Shown: positions 29,962 to 40,192, counted from the first letter of the stretch. The stretch is DNA of 64,000 nt from Alicycliphilus denitrificans K601 (GCF_000204645.1 NC_015422.1:930001-994000), one strand, 5' to 3'. Translations and numbers: made by a program. The notes: generated from the letters alone by a model not told the origin.

Positions 29962-30960
29962 ATGAAACTGTGGTCCGTGCTCCTGGTCGCCATGCTGGCG
30001 CTCGTGCATTTGGATGCGGATGCGCGCCGTCTGGGCGGCGGCAAATCCATGGGCAGGCAGTCCAGCAACGTGACGCAGCGCGAAGCGGGCAATCCCCCCG
30101 CCGCGCCTGCCGCTCCGGTGCAGAACGCAGCCAACAGCGCCCCGGCCAAACCCGCGGCAGCGCCCAACGCCGCGGCGGCGGCGCCCAAGAAACCCTGGGG
30201 CGCCATGCTCGGCGGCCTGGCCGCCGGCCTGGGCCTGGCGTGGCTGGCCCATTCCCTGGGCCTGGGGGCCGAGTTCGGCCAGTTCCTGCTCATCGCGCTG
30301 CTGGCGCTGGCCGTGATGGTGGTGATCGGCATGGTCATGCGCTCGCGTAGGCCCGCGGCCAGCCAGGAGGGCGCCGCGCCCTTCGCCTTCCAGGGCGCGG
30401 GCGCCGCCACGCCGGCCGAGGCGCAGGCGCCACGCCAGTACAGCCCCGACAAGGTGGGCAACGATGCCTCGGCGCGCCCCTGGGAGAGCACCGGCATGGC
30501 CTACCAGGCGCCGGCCACGGGCGGCGGCTCCATGATCGGATCGGCCCTGGCCGGCTCGCAGAACTGGGGCGTTCCCGCTGACTTCGACGTGGCGGGCTTC
30601 CTGGCCGCCGCCAAGCGCAACTTCACCACGCTGCAGGCCGCCTGGGACCGCTCCGACATCGCCACGCTGCGCTCCATGATGACCGACGGCATGGTCGACG
30701 AGATCCGCGCCCAGCTGAGCGAGCGCGAGTCGCACCGCGGCGGTGAGCAGCCCAACCACACCGACGTGGTGATGCTGGAGGCGCAGCTGCTCGGCATCGA
30801 GGACCTGGGCGACGGCTACATGGCCAGCGTCGAGTTCTCCGGCATGATCCGCGAGGAGCCCTCGGCCGGACCGAGCCCGTTCCGCGAGGTCTGGAACATG
30901 ACCAAGCCCAAGAACGGCTCCGTCGGCTGGCTGGTGGCCGGCGTGCAGGCCCTGCAATAG
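29962..30960 (+). CDS. Tim44-like domain membrane protein
   Basis: Inner-membrane or membrane-anchored protein of 332 residues. It has an N-terminal signal-like segment (MKLWSVLLVAMLALVHLDAD), an Ala/Pro-rich linker (about 38-75), two close hydrophobic helices (about 80-122) and a C-terminal Tim44-like domain (about 210-332; DFDVAGFLAAAKRNFTTLQAAW is its start). The start chosen is the second of two adjacent ATGs, spaced six bases from a GGAG site. The family is known in bacteria, but its role is unclear. Here it is lodged between ubiE and ubiJ-ubiB, which suggests a membrane role linked to quinone synthesis. Confidence 0.82.
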   Translation: MKLWSVLLVAMLALVHLDADARRLGGGKSMGRQSSNVTQREAGNPPAAPAAPVQNAANSAPAKPAAAPNAAAAAPKKPWGAMLGGLAAGLGLAWLAHSLGLGAEFGQFLLIALLALAVMVVIGMVMRSRRPAASQEGAAPFAFQGAGAATPAEAQAPRQYSPDKVGNDASARPWESTGMAYQAPATGGGSMIGSALAGSQNWGVPADFDVAGFLAAAKRNFTTLQAAWDRSDIATLRSMMTDGMVDEIRAQLSERESHRGGEQPNHTDVVMLEAQLLGIEDLGDGYMASVEFSGMIREEPSAGPSPFREVWNMTKPKNGSVGWLVAGVQALQ

Positions 30961-31034
30961 GCATGGCGCCGCGCGCGGCCAAAATGCCGGCTGCGCGGCG
31001 GCCGGCCCGGCGAATCACCGGATAATCGGGGACT

Positions 31035-31595
31035 ATGGCAACACAGTCCCCTTTCTCTTTCCTGGACGGTTTTTTCGAGCGCATCGCCGCCGGTCCGCAG
31101 CCGCCCGCATGGCTGGTGCATGAACTGCAGCACCGCTTGGTGCTGTTCCTCAACCATGTGCTCATGCAGGAGAGGGAGGCCATGGAGCGTCTGGCACGCC
31201 AGCGCGGCCGTGTGGCCCGGGTGCAGTGGCGCGTCTATTCCATGGCGCTGCAGGTCACGCCCGCGGGGCTGCTGGACCTTGCGCCGCAGGGCGCGCTGCC
31301 CGATTTGCGGCTGGAGGTGTCCGAGACCTCGCCGCTGTCCCTGGCCAAGGGTGCGCTGCGCGGCGACAAGCCCACCATCCGCATCGAGGGCGACGTGCAG
31401 CTGGCCGGCGAGATCAACTGGCTCGTGGACCATGTGCGCTGGGACGTTGAGGAAGACCTGGCGCGCGTGATTGGCGACGCGCCCGCGCGCGCCGTGGCCG
31501 GCATGGCCGGCCGGGTGGCGGGCGCGCTGCGCCGCTTCGTGGGCGGACGCATGGCGTCGGGCCTGGACGGCACTTCGGACCGCCCGACATCATGA
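31035..31595 (+). CDS. ubiJ: Ubiquinone biosynthesis accessory factor (SCP2 domain)
   Basis: UbiJ-like lipid-binding scaffold that, with UbiK, gathers ubiquinone intermediates and enzymes in a soluble complex. The 186-residue protein shows an SCP2-type lipid-binding domain (about residues 20-125) and an amphipathic C-terminal tail. Sequence similarity to E. coli UbiJ is modest by eye, but the position directly before ubiB and after ubiE, with an ATGA overlap into ubiB, supports the name. Confidence 0.85.
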   Translation: MATQSPFSFLDGFFERIAAGPQPPAWLVHELQHRLVLFLNHVLMQEREAMERLARQRGRVARVQWRVYSMALQVTPAGLLDLAPQGALPDLRLEVSETSPLSLAKGALRGDKPTIRIEGDVQLAGEINWLVDHVRWDVEEDLARVIGDAPARAVAGMAGRVAGALRRFVGGRMASGLDGTSDRPTS

Positions 31596-33157
31596 GCCGC
31601 TTCTTCCGGGGCCTGACCATCGTCTGGGTGGTGCTGCGCTACGGGCTCGATGAGCTGGTGCTGTCGAGCTTCAACCGGCCATGGCTGCGCGTCTTCACGC
31701 GCGTGATCACCTTGGGGCGCAACCTGGACGCGCCGCGCGGCCAGCGCCTGCGCGAGGCGCTGGAGCGCCTGGGCCCCATCTTCGTGAAGTTCGGCCAGGT
31801 GCTGTCCACGCGGCGCGACCTGATGCCGCCGGACATCGCCGACGAGCTGGCGCTGCTGCAGGACCGCGTGCCGCCGTTCGACCCCGGGATCGCCATCGCC
31901 ACCATAGAGCGGTCGTTCCGCCGCCCCATCGGCGAGATCTTCGTGTCGTTTGAGCGCGAGCCTGTGGCCAGCGCCTCCATCGCGCAGGTGCATTTCGCGG
32001 TGATCCGCGACCGCCAAGGCATCGAGCGCGACGTGGCCGTGAAGGTGCTGCGCCCGGGCATGCTGCCCGTGATCGACAAGGACCTGGCGCTCATGCGCAT
32101 GATGGCCGGCTGGGTCGAGGGCCTGTCGGCCGACGGCAAGCGCCTCAAGCCCCGCGAGGTGGTGGCGGAGTTCGACAACTACCTGCACGACGAGCTCGAT
32201 CTGGTGCGCGAGGCCGCCAACGCCGCGCAGCTGCGGCGCAACATGGAGGGGCTGGACCTGGTGCTCATCCCCGAGGTGTTCTGGGACTTCTGCCATGCCG
32301 ACGTGGCGGTGATGGAGCGCATGAACGGCGTGCCCATCAACCAGGTGGAGCGCCTGCGCGCGGCCGGCGTGGACATACCGAAGCTCGCGCGCGACGGTGT
32401 GACGATCTTCTTCACGCAGGTGTTCCGCGACGGCTTCTTCCATGCCGACATGCACCCGGGCAACATCCAGGTCAGCCTGGACCAGTCCACCTTCGGGCGC
32501 TACATCTCGCTGGACTTCGGCATCGTGGGCACGCTGACCGAGTTCGACAAGGAATACCTGGCGCAAAACTTCACGGCCTTCTTCCGGCGCGACTACAAGC
32601 GCGTGGCTGAGCTGCACATCGAGAGCGGCTGGGTGCCCGCGAGCACGCGCGTCAACGAGCTGGAGGCGGCCATACGCACGGTGTGCGAGCCGTACTTCGA
32701 CCGCCCGCTCAAGGAGATCTCGCTGGGCATGGTGCTGCTGCGGCTGTTCCAGACCTCGCGGCGCTTCCAGGTGGAGATACAGCCGCAGCTCGTGCTGCTG
32801 CAGAAGACCCTGCTCAACATCGAGGGCCTGGGGCGCCAGCTCGACCCCGACCTGGACCTGTGGAGCACGGCCAAGCCGTTCCTGGAGAAATGGATGCTCG
32901 AGCAGCTCGGCCCCCAGCGCATGTGGCGTGAGCTGCGCGCCGAGGCGCCGCACTACGCCAAGATCCTGCCCGACCTGCCGCGCCTGCTGCACGACTTCCT
33001 GCGCCAGCGCCCGCACGACGGCCGGGCCGACCTGCAGGAGCTGCTCGCCGCCCAGAAGCGCACCAACCGCCTGCTGCAGAGCCTGCTCTACGGCGGCCTG
33101 GGCTTCGTGCTCGGCCTGCTGGCCATGCAGCTGTTCGTGCGCATCCGCTTCTTCTGA
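31592..33157 (+). CDS. ubiB: UbiB/ADCK-type ATPase-kinase for ubiquinone synthesis
   Basis: Atypical protein-kinase-like ATPase needed for ubiquinone biosynthesis. The 521 residues include the family KxGQ motif ([14 protein letters not shown], near 64-77), the alanine-rich nucleotide loop ([10 protein letters not shown], near 126-135), the catalytic-loop region FHADMHPGN and the metal-binding LDFG (near 307). One or two C-terminal transmembrane helices (about 490-521) anchor it. It overlaps ubiJ by four bases. Confidence 0.96.
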   Translation: MSRFFRGLTIVWVVLRYGLDELVLSSFNRPWLRVFTRVITLGRNLDAPRGQRLREALERLGPIFVKFGQVLSTRRDLMPPDIADELALLQDRVPPFDPGIAIATIERSFRRPIGEIFVSFEREPVASASIAQVHFAVIRDRQGIERDVAVKVLRPGMLPVIDKDLALMRMMAGWVEGLSADGKRLKPREVVAEFDNYLHDELDLVREAANAAQLRRNMEGLDLVLIPEVFWDFCHADVAVMERMNGVPINQVERLRAAGVDIPKLARDGVTIFFTQVFRDGFFHADMHPGNIQVSLDQSTFGRYISLDFGIVGTLTEFDKEYLAQNFTAFFRRDYKRVAELHIESGWVPASTRVNELEAAIRTVCEPYFDRPLKEISLGMVLLRLFQTSRRFQVEIQPQLVLLQKTLLNIEGLGRQLDPDLDLWSTAKPFLEKWMLEQLGPQRMWRELRAEAPHYAKILPDLPRLLHDFLRQRPHDGRADLQELLAAQKRTNRLLQSLLYGGLGFVLGLLAMQLFVRIRFF

Positions 33158-33208
33158 TCACCCCTCACTTTCACATTCAATCCTCCAATCCTCCCAGGAG
33201 TAACCAAC

Positions 33209-34660
33209 GTGCTGCTCTTCATGGTGATTGCCTATCTGTTCGTCACCATAGGGATAGGCCTGTGGGCCGCCCAGCGGGTGAAGAATACGGCCGACTTCGC
33301 GATCGCGGGGCGCCACCTGCCCATGTACATGATCATCACCACCACGTTCGCCACGTGGTTCGGCTCCGAGATCGTGCTGGGCGTGCCCGCCAAGTTCATT
33401 CAGGGGGGGCTGAACGCCGTGGTCGAGGACCCGTTCGGCGCCGGCATGTGCCTGATCCTCGTGGGCCTGTTCTTCGCGGCCAAGCTGTACCGCATGACGC
33501 TGCTGACCATCAGCGACTATTATCGCGAGCGCTACGGCAGGGCCGTGGAGGTCATCTGCTCGCTGATCATCATGCTGAGCTACCTGGGCTGGGTGTCGGC
33601 GCAGGTCACGGCGCTGGGGCTGGTGTTCAACCTGCTCTCGGGCGGCACGGTGAGCATTCCCTGGGGCATGGCCATCGGCGTGCTGTCCATCCTGGTCTAC
33701 ACGCTGTGGGGCGGCATGTGGTCGGTGGCCGTCACGGACTTCATCCAGATGATCATCCTGGTGCTGGGCCTGGTGGTCCTGTCCTGGTTTGCGGCCGACA
33801 TGGCGGGCGGGGCGGACAAGGTGATCGACCTGGTCACCAGCCGCGACATGCTGCGCTTCTGGCCCGAGCCGACCTGGCACGAGGTGCTGTTCTTCTTCGG
33901 CGCCGCTATCACCATGATGCTGGGCTCGATCCCGCAGCAGGACGTGTTCCAGCGCGTCATGTCGGCCAACACGGAGCGGGCGGCCACGCACGGCACGGTG
34001 ATCGGCGGCTCGGCCTACATCCTGTTCGCCTTCGTGCCCATGTTCCTGGTCGCGAGCGCGCTCCTCATCATGCCCGAGCAGGCGGCACAGCTGCTCAGGG
34101 AGGATCCGCAGAAGGTGCTGCCCACGCTGGTCATGGAGAGGATGCCGCTGCTCATGCAGGTGCTGTTCTTCGGCGCCCTGCTGTCGGCCATCAAGTCCTG
34201 CGCCTCGGCCACGCTGCTGGCGCCCAGCGTGACCTTCACCGAGAACATCTGGCGCCAGTTCCGCCCCGAGTACATCAGCGACCGCGAAAAGCTGCTGGCC
34301 ATGCGCATCAGCGTGCTGGTCTTCGCCGCCGGCGTGCTGTTCTACTCCATCAAGATGGAGGGCACGCCCATCTACGAGCTGGTGTCGAGCGCCTACCAGG
34401 TGCCGCTGGTGGGGGCCTTCGTGCCTCTGGTGTTCGGCCTGTACTGGAAGCGCGCCAACACCCAGGGCGCGGTGTGCGCCGTGATGATGGGCATCGGCGT
34501 GTGGCTGGTGTTCATGCTCACGCCCGCGCTGCACGAGGCCTTTCCGCAGCAGCTCGCCGGCCTGCTGTCCGCCGTGTTCGGCATGGTGGCCGGCTCGCTG
34601 ACGCCACAACTGGTGCGCAATACGCGCGCGCCCCATCACCGCGTGGTCGGGGTCGAGTAA
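33209..34660 (+). CDS. Sodium:solute symporter (SSS family)
   Basis: Inner-membrane secondary transporter of 483 residues with about 13 hydrophobic helices and the SSS fold signatures (FAIAGRHLPMY, then TTFATWFGSEIVLG near the sodium site). The substrate cannot be named. I chose the GTG start at 33209 because AGGAG lies eight bases upstream; an in-frame ATG at 33221 would cut into the first helix. A 51-bp AT-richer gap separates it from ubiB. It is probably a separate unit rather than part of the ubi cluster. Confidence 0.88.
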   Translation: MLLFMVIAYLFVTIGIGLWAAQRVKNTADFAIAGRHLPMYMIITTTFATWFGSEIVLGVPAKFIQGGLNAVVEDPFGAGMCLILVGLFFAAKLYRMTLLTISDYYRERYGRAVEVICSLIIMLSYLGWVSAQVTALGLVFNLLSGGTVSIPWGMAIGVLSILVYTLWGGMWSVAVTDFIQMIILVLGLVVLSWFAADMAGGADKVIDLVTSRDMLRFWPEPTWHEVLFFFGAAITMMLGSIPQQDVFQRVMSANTERAATHGTVIGGSAYILFAFVPMFLVASALLIMPEQAAQLLREDPQKVLPTLVMERMPLLMQVLFFGALLSAIKSCASATLLAPSVTFTENIWRQFRPEYISDREKLLAMRISVLVFAAGVLFYSIKMEGTPIYELVSSAYQVPLVGAFVPLVFGLYWKRANTQGAVCAVMMGIGVWLVFMLTPALHEAFPQQLAGLLSAVFGMVAGSLTPQLVRNTRAPHHRVVGVE

Positions 34661-34682
34661 GGCGCCTGCGGGCAGGCATACC

Positions 34683-34688
34683 TATAAT
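34683..34688 (+). promoter_or_regulatory. Candidate -10 element for the fmdB-DUF502-aspS unit
   Basis: A perfect TATAAT lies 34 bases upstream of the zinc-ribbon gene start, in a 62-bp gap after the symporter. A small GC hairpin (GCCTGC / GCAGGC) sits just before it. No good -35 match is visible. Confidence 0.4.
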
Positions 34689-34722
34689 CGCGGGCTTTGC
34701 ACATTTTTCGCATTTCATCGCA

Positions 34723-35004
34723 ATGCCTATTTACGCTTACCGATGCGGCACCTGTGGCCATGCCAAAGACGTGCTGCAAAAGATCTCCGATGCGCCTTTG
34801 ACGGTGTGCCCGGCCTGCGGCGCGCAGGCCTTTGCCAAGCAGGTGACGGCCGCGGGCTTCCAGCTCAAGGGCTCGGGTTGGTACGTGACCGACTTCCGCG
34901 GCGGCGCAAACGGCGCGGCGTCCGCTCCAGTGGCGCAGGATGCTCCTAAAACAGAAGCTGCAAGCGCTGCTCCAGCAAGCCCTGCATCCAGTTCCGACGC
35001 ATAA
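34723..35004 (+). CDS. FmdB-family zinc-ribbon protein
   Basis: Small 93-residue protein with an N-terminal zinc ribbon (MPIYAYRCGTCGHAKDV, second knuckle VCPACG near 29-34), the FmdB/CxxC regulatory protein family, function unknown. The globular part ends near residue 62. The remaining 30 residues are an Ala/Ser/Pro tail whose DNA (34942-34985) resembles the two-hairpin repeat. It is followed after 13 bp by the DUF502 gene and then aspS, a conserved betaproteobacterial order. Confidence 0.9.
   Translation: MPIYAYRCGTCGHAKDVLQKISDAPLTVCPACGAQAFAKQVTAAGFQLKGSGWYVTDFRGGANGAASAPVAQDAPKTEAASAAPASPASSSDA
34942..34985 (+). repeat. Candidate in-frame copy of the two-hairpin repeat at the fmdB 3' end
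   Basis: AAGCTGCAAGCGCT followed by CCAGCAAGCCCTG parallels the core and second arm of the intergenic copies. It is translated as the low-complexity tail of the zinc-ribbon protein. Diverged; candidate only. Confidence 0.4.
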
Positions 35005-35017
35005 AACTATCATTTCC

Positions 35018-35641
35018 ATGGCTGCATTGCGCAAATGGCTGTTCACGGGCCTGCTGGTCATCGTGCCCGGCGTCATCACCGCCTGGGTGCTGAGCTGGAT
35101 CGTGAGCACCCTGGACCAGACGCTGCAGATCCTGCCCGGGGCCTGGCATCCGGACAGGCTGCTCGGCTTTCACATTCCAGGCTTCGGGGTGCTGCTCACG
35201 CTGGCCATCCTGCTCGTCGTCGGCGCGTTCGCCAGCAACTTCGCGGGGCGCAAGATGGTGTCCTGGGGCGATGCCCTGGTCAGCCGCATTCCCGTGGTGC
35301 GCTCCATCTACTCGAGCGTCAAGCAGGTGTCGGACACGCTGTTCTCGGAGAGCGGCAACGCCTTTCGCACCGCGGTGCTGGTGCAATGGCCGCGCGACGG
35401 CGTGTGGACGGTGGCCTTCGTCACCGGCTCGCCCAGCGGCGAGGTGGCGGCCTACCTGCGCGACGAGTTCGTGAGCGTCTATGTGCCCACCACGCCCAAC
35501 CCCACGAGCGGGTACTTCGTGCTCATGCGCAGGAGCGACTGCATAGAGCTGGACATGAGCATCGACGCGGCCCTCAAGTACATTGTTTCCATGGGTGTCG
35601 TCGCGCCGCCCGACCTCGTGGCGCACGAACCAGGCAAATGA
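35018..35641 (+). CDS. DUF502 membrane protein
   Basis: The 207-residue protein has two N-terminal transmembrane helices (about residues 8-33 and 54-76) and a C-terminal soluble domain with [19 protein letters not shown] and [12 protein letters not shown], the signature blocks of DUF502. Function is unknown across the family. It sits between the zinc-ribbon gene and aspS in many Burkholderiales, suggesting shared transcription more than shared function. The ATG at 35018 opens directly into the first helix; an earlier frame opening lies inside fmdB. Confidence 0.88.
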   Translation: MAALRKWLFTGLLVIVPGVITAWVLSWIVSTLDQTLQILPGAWHPDRLLGFHIPGFGVLLTLAILLVVGAFASNFAGRKMVSWGDALVSRIPVVRSIYSSVKQVSDTLFSESGNAFRTAVLVQWPRDGVWTVAFVTGSPSGEVAAYLRDEFVSVYVPTTPNPTSGYFVLMRRSDCIELDMSIDAALKYIVSMGVVAPPDLVAHEPGK

Positions 35642-35741
35642 CCCGGCATTCCCGTTGCACGCTCCTGGTGGTCGCCAGCGGCGCGCGCAGAATACAAACC
35701 CTCATCGTCGCGCTCCGCGGGAGCGCAGGAAGACTGATTCA

Positions 35742-37541
35742 ATGGCCATGCGCTCCCACTATTGCGGTCTCGTGACCGAAGCCCTGATGGGCCAAACCGT
35801 GTCCCTGTGCGGCTGGGTGAACCGTCGCCGCGACCATGGCGGCGTGATCTTCATCGACCTGCGCGACCGCGAAGGCTACGTGCAGGTGGTGTGCGACCCC
35901 GACCGCCCCGAGATGTTCAAGGTGGCCGAGGACATCCGCAACGAGTTCTGCGTCCGCGTCCAGGGCGTGGTGCGCGCGCGTCCCGCGGGCACGACCAACG
36001 ACAAACTCAAGAGCGGCCAGATCGAGGTGCTGTGCCATGAGCTCGACGTGCTCAACCCCTCAGTGACGCCGCCGTTCCAGATGGACGACGACAACCTGTC
36101 GGAGACCACGCGCCTCACGCACCGCGTGATGGACCTGCGCCGCCCCGCCATGCAGCGCAACCTGATGCTGCGCTACAAGACGGCGATCCAGGTGCGCAAC
36201 TTCCTCGACAAGGAAGGCTTCGTCGACATCGAGACGCCCATGCTGGGCAAGAGCACGCCCGAGGGCGCGCGCGACTACCTCGTGCCCAGCCGCGTGCACG
36301 ACGGCCAGTTCTTCGCGCTGCCGCAGTCGCCCCAGCTGTACAAGCAGATGCTCATGGTGGCCGGCTACGACCGCTACTACCAGATCACCAAGTGCTTCCG
36401 CGACGAGGACCTGCGCGCCGACCGCCAGCCCGAGTTCACGCAGATCGACTGCGAAACCTCGTTCCTGAACGAGGAAGAGATCCGCGCCATCTTCCAGCGC
36501 ATGATCGTCGAGGTGTTCAAGCAGCAGCTGGACGTGGACCTGGGCGAATTCCCCACCATGGCCTACGCCGAGGCCATGCACCGCTTCGGCTCCGACAAGC
36601 CCGACCTGCGCGTCAAGCTCGAATTCACCGAGCTGACCGATGTGATGCGCGACGTGGACTTCAAGGTCTTCTCCACCCCCGCCACCACCAAGGGCGGCCG
36701 CGTGGTCGCGCTGCGCGTGCCCGGCGGCGCAGCCATCAGCCGCGGCGAGATCGACCAGTACACCGAGTTCGTGAAGATCTACGGCGCCAAGGGCCTGGCA
36801 TGGATCAAGGTCAACGAGGCGGCCAAGGGCCGCGACGGCCTTCAGTCGCCCATCGTCAAGAACATCCACGACGCGGCGATCGCCGAGATCCTAAAGCGCA
36901 CCGGCGCGCAGGACGGCGACCTCGTCTTCTTCGGCGCCGACAAGGAAAAGATCGTCAACGACAGCATCGGCGCGCTGCGCCTGAAGGTCGGCCACAGCGA
37001 GTTCGGCAGGCAGAACGGCCTGTTCGAGAACCGCTGGGCGCCGCTGTGGGTGGTGGACTTCCCCATGTTCGAGCACGACGAGGACGAAGACCGCTGGGTG
37101 GCCGTGCACCACCCCTTCACGTCCCCGAAGGACGGCCACGAGGACCTCATGGACACCGATCCTGGCAAGTGCATCGCCAAGGCCTACGACATGGTGCTCA
37201 ACGGCTGGGAGCTGGGCGGCGGATCGGTGCGCATCCACCGCGCCGACGTGCAGAGCAAGGTGTTCAGCGCCCTCAAGATCGGCCCCGAGGACGCACGCGC
37301 CAAGTTCGGCTATCTGCTCGACGCGCTGCAGTACGGCGCGCCCCCGCACGGCGGCCTGGCCTTCGGCCTGGACCGCCTGATCACGCTGATGACCGGCGCC
37401 GAATCCATCCGCGACGTGATCGCCTTCCCCAAGACCCAGCGCGCGCAGGACCTGCTGACCCAGGCGCCGTCGCCGGTAGACGAGAAGCAGCTGCGCGAGC
37501 TGCATATCCGTCTGCGCAACCCGGTGCCTGCTGTGGGTTGA
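35742..37541 (+). CDS. aspS: Aspartyl-tRNA synthetase
   Basis: Class II aminoacyl-tRNA synthetase of 599 residues, full length for the bacterial type. An N-terminal OB-fold anticodon-binding domain ([15 protein letters not shown]) is followed by the catalytic core with motif 2 ([18 protein letters not shown]), the bacterial GAD insertion (about 290-420) and motif 3 (GLAFGLDRL). By family knowledge many proteobacterial enzymes of this type also charge tRNA-Asn, but I cannot decide that here. The first of two in-frame ATGs (35742, 35748) is listed. Confidence 0.97.
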   Translation: MAMRSHYCGLVTEALMGQTVSLCGWVNRRRDHGGVIFIDLRDREGYVQVVCDPDRPEMFKVAEDIRNEFCVRVQGVVRARPAGTTNDKLKSGQIEVLCHELDVLNPSVTPPFQMDDDNLSETTRLTHRVMDLRRPAMQRNLMLRYKTAIQVRNFLDKEGFVDIETPMLGKSTPEGARDYLVPSRVHDGQFFALPQSPQLYKQMLMVAGYDRYYQITKCFRDEDLRADRQPEFTQIDCETSFLNEEEIRAIFQRMIVEVFKQQLDVDLGEFPTMAYAEAMHRFGSDKPDLRVKLEFTELTDVMRDVDFKVFSTPATTKGGRVVALRVPGGAAISRGEIDQYTEFVKIYGAKGLAWIKVNEAAKGRDGLQSPIVKNIHDAAIAEILKRTGAQDGDLVFFGADKEKIVNDSIGALRLKVGHSEFGRQNGLFENRWAPLWVVDFPMFEHDEDEDRWVAVHHPFTSPKDGHEDLMDTDPGKCIAKAYDMVLNGWELGGGSVRIHRADVQSKVFSALKIGPEDARAKFGYLLDALQYGAPPHGGLAFGLDRLITLMTGAESIRDVIAFPKTQRAQDLLTQAPSPVDEKQLRELHIRLRNPVPAVG

Positions 37542-37602
37542 GCGGGCGCAGGCCCACGCGCCTGCCGTTTTCGTTTGCGGGGAGGCGGGCTACAGTTCCG
37601 GC

Positions 37603-38049
37603 ATGTACAAGATCCCCGAGTCGGTGCTGGTGGTGATCCACACCCCGGACCTGCAGGTGCTGCTGATCCGCCGTGCCGACGCGGCCGAGGATTTCTGGCA
37701 GTCGGTGACCGGCAGCAAGGACAGCCTGGCGGAGGACTTCGCCGCCACCGCCGCGCGCGAGGTGCGAGAGGAGACGGGCATCGACGCCGCAGCCCCCGGC
37801 TGCGTGCTGCGCGACTGGGGGCTTGAAAATGTATACGCCATTTACCCCCAGTGGCGACACCGCTATGCGTCGGGTGTATATCTCAACACCGAGCGTGTGT
37901 TCGGCCTGTGCGTGCCGCCGGGAACGCCCGTGGCCTTGAATCCGCGCGAACATACGTCATATGCCTGGATGGGGTGGCGCGAAGCGGCCGACCGCTGTTT
38001 CTCGCCCTCCAATGCAGAGGCCATACTCTGGTTGCCACGATTCGTTTGA
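37603..38049 (+). CDS. nudB: Dihydroneopterin triphosphate diphosphatase (Nudix)
   Basis: Nudix hydrolase acting early in folate synthesis by removing pyrophosphate from dihydroneopterin triphosphate. The 148-residue protein has the Nudix core REVREETGI preceded by VTGSKDSLAEDF. The first Gly of the classic box is shifted by one residue, as is common in this subfamily. It lies between aspS and the EEP nuclease. folE, which makes the substrate precursor, is only 2.2 kb downstream on the same strand. Confidence 0.92.
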   Translation: MYKIPESVLVVIHTPDLQVLLIRRADAAEDFWQSVTGSKDSLAEDFAATAAREVREETGIDAAAPGCVLRDWGLENVYAIYPQWRHRYASGVYLNTERVFGLCVPPGTPVALNPREHTSYAWMGWREAADRCFSPSNAEAILWLPRFV

Positions 38050-38051
38050 CG

Positions 38052-38813
38052 ATGTCACCGATAGAACTACCTGCCGAGCATTCGGGCATCCTGCGCGTTG
38101 CGACCTACAACATCCACAAGGGCGTGCAGGGGCTGGGGCCCGCGCGCCGGCTGGAGATCCACAACCTGGGCCTGGCCGTGGAGCAGCTCGATGCCGATAT
38201 CGTGTGCCTGCAGGAAGTGCGCAAGATGAACCACAAGGAGGCCGCGTACTTCAAGCGCTGGCCGCGCGTGCCGCAGGCCGAGTACCTGGCGCCGGAGGGC
38301 TATGCCGCGGTGTACCGCACCAATGCCTACACGCGCCATGGCGAGCACGGCAACGCCCTGCTGACGCGCTGGCCGGTGGTGGGCCACCAGCACGAGGACA
38401 TCTCCGACCACCGCTTCGAGCAGCGCGGCCTGCTGCACGTGGAGGTAGAGGTGCAGGGCCGGTGCGTGCACGCCATCGTCGTGCACCTGGGGCTGATTCC
38501 CGGCAGCCGCGTGCGCCAGGTGGAGCGGCTGCAGCGCTTCATCGCGCGCGAGGTCCCCGCGGGTGCGCCGCTGGTCGTGGCTGGCGACTTCAACGACTGG
38601 GGCCTGCAGATCAAGCACATGCTCGCCGGCTTCGGCCTGTACGAGTACGACGATGCGCCGCAGGCCTTCACCTATCCCGCGCGCCTGCCCCTGGTGCAGC
38701 TGGACCACGTGTACGTGCGCGGGCTCACGCCGCTGGGCCTGCAGGTGCCGCGCGGGCGCATCTGGTGGCGCATGTCGGACCATCTGCCGCTGATCGCGGA
38801 GTTCAGGCTCTGA
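38052..38813 (+). CDS. Endonuclease/exonuclease/phosphatase (EEP) family protein
   Basis: Metal-dependent phosphoesterase fold of 253 residues. Visible catalytic blocks are LRVATYNIHKG near the N-terminus, LQEVRK (metal Glu), GDFNDWG and the C-terminal SDHLPL (catalytic His). In enterobacteria the related YbhP sits next to clsB, and clsB follows here too, so a lipid-related phosphoesterase role is plausible but not shown. It begins two bases after the nudB stop. Confidence 0.88.
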   Translation: MSPIELPAEHSGILRVATYNIHKGVQGLGPARRLEIHNLGLAVEQLDADIVCLQEVRKMNHKEAAYFKRWPRVPQAEYLAPEGYAAVYRTNAYTRHGEHGNALLTRWPVVGHQHEDISDHRFEQRGLLHVEVEVQGRCVHAIVVHLGLIPGSRVRQVERLQRFIAREVPAGAPLVVAGDFNDWGLQIKHMLAGFGLYEYDDAPQAFTYPARLPLVQLDHVYVRGLTPLGLQVPRGRIWWRMSDHLPLIAEFRL

Positions 38814-38955
38814 ACAGGTTCTTGAGAGGCTGGTAGTCTTCTGCCCATGCCCGACCATCACGCCAGAATTTTCCGCACGCCGCCGGCGCATGCCTTGCGC
38901 CTCGATCGGAGGGCTCTCCCCGGGCACGCCCGGCACACCCCCAGCCTCTGACGCC

Positions 38956-40185
38956 ATGGCCACCCCGGCGCGCCAGACCAAGACAGCCACAGACCACCAT
39001 ATCCAGCTGCTCCAGGGCACGCAGGAGTTCTTTCCGGCCCTGATCGCCGACATGGACGCGGCGCTGTCCGACATCCAGTTCGAGACCTACATCTTCGACT
39101 GCACGGGCTCCGGCGGCCTGGTGGCCGAGGCGCTGATGCGCGCGGCCGGGCGCGGCGTACGCGTGCACCTGGTGGTCGATGGCCTGGGCACGGGCCGCCT
39201 GCCCGAGCCCTGGCGCTCTCGCATGATGGCTGCGGGCGTGCGCATCCAGGTGTATGCGCCGCTGGGGCCCCTGGGGCTGCTGCTGCCCACGCGCTGGCGG
39301 CGGCTGCACCGCAAGCTGTGCGTGATCGATGGCTGCGTGCTGTTCTGCGGCGGCATCAACGTGCTGGACGACTTCCATGATCCCAACCATGGCGAGCTGG
39401 CCGCGCCGCGCTTCGACTTCGCCGTGCGCGCCGTGGGCAGCCTGGTGCAGCAGGCCGGCGACACCATGGAGCAGCTGTGGTGGCGCATGCGGGCCGTGAG
39501 GGACGTGCGCCACCGCCGCCTGTCGCTGGCGCTTGCCGACCTGCGCGCCGCCAGCGCCGCGCGCGTGAGCGCGCGCTGGGCCGGCGCCGGCGGCCGCGGC
39601 ATGCGCGCGGCACTGCTGCTGCGCGACAACCTGCGCCACCGCACCCGCATAGAGCGCGCCTACCTGCGCGCCATCGCCCAGGCGCGCCGCGAGATCATCA
39701 TCGCCAACGCCTACTTCGTGCCCGGCGGCAAGCTGCGCCGGGCGCTGATGCTGGCGGCGCGCCGCGGGGTGCGGGTGCGTCTCTTGCTGCAGGGGCGCTA
39801 CGAGTACTTCATGCAGTACCACGCCGCGCGGCCGGTGTACGGCGCGCTGCTGGCCGCGGGCGTGGAGATCTACGAGTACGAGCCGAGCTTCCTGCACGCC
39901 AAGGTGGCGGTGATAGACGCGCAGAGCCGGCGCGCCTGGGCCACGGTGGGGTCGAGCAACCTCGATCCGCTGTCGCTGCTGCTCGCGCGCGAGGCCAACG
40001 TGGTGGTGCGCGACGCCTCCTTCGCGCAGGAACTGCGCCAGCGCCTGGTGCGCGCCATGAAGAACGGCGGGCGGCCGCTCGATCCGCACGAATACGCGGC
40101 GCGCCCCTGGCGCGCGCGCGTGCTCGACCGCATCGCCTTCGCCACCATGCGCGCCGCGCTGTGGGTCACGGGCAACCGCTACTGA
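38956..40185 (+). CDS. clsB: Cardiolipin synthase B (phospholipase D family)
   Basis: Membrane-associated phosphatidyltransferase making cardiolipin. The 409-residue protein has two HKD motifs: H118-x-K120-x4-D125 in HRKLCVID and H314-x-K316-x4-D321 in HAKVAVID. No N-terminal membrane helices, as in ClsB rather than ClsA. The start is uncertain: I use the ATG giving MATPARQTK; another in-frame ATG at 38890 would add 22 residues with no family features, and neither has a good ribosome binding site. Upstream EEP gene matches the ybhP-clsB pairing. Confidence 0.9.
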   Translation: MATPARQTKTATDHHIQLLQGTQEFFPALIADMDAALSDIQFETYIFDCTGSGGLVAEALMRAAGRGVRVHLVVDGLGTGRLPEPWRSRMMAAGVRIQVYAPLGPLGLLLPTRWRRLHRKLCVIDGCVLFCGGINVLDDFHDPNHGELAAPRFDFAVRAVGSLVQQAGDTMEQLWWRMRAVRDVRHRRLSLALADLRAASAARVSARWAGAGGRGMRAALLLRDNLRHRTRIERAYLRAIAQARREIIIANAYFVPGGKLRRALMLAARRGVRVRLLLQGRYEYFMQYHAARPVYGALLAAGVEIYEYEPSFLHAKVAVIDAQSRRAWATVGSSNLDPLSLLLAREANVVVRDASFAQELRQRLVRAMKNGGRPLDPHEYAARPWRARVLDRIAFATMRAALWVTGNRY

Positions 40186-40192
40186 GCCGGCG

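Noticed and set aside
31235..33016. 593-codon minus-strand open frame over ubiJ and ubiB
   Set aside because: Antisense shadow of ubiB; no start signal or motif.
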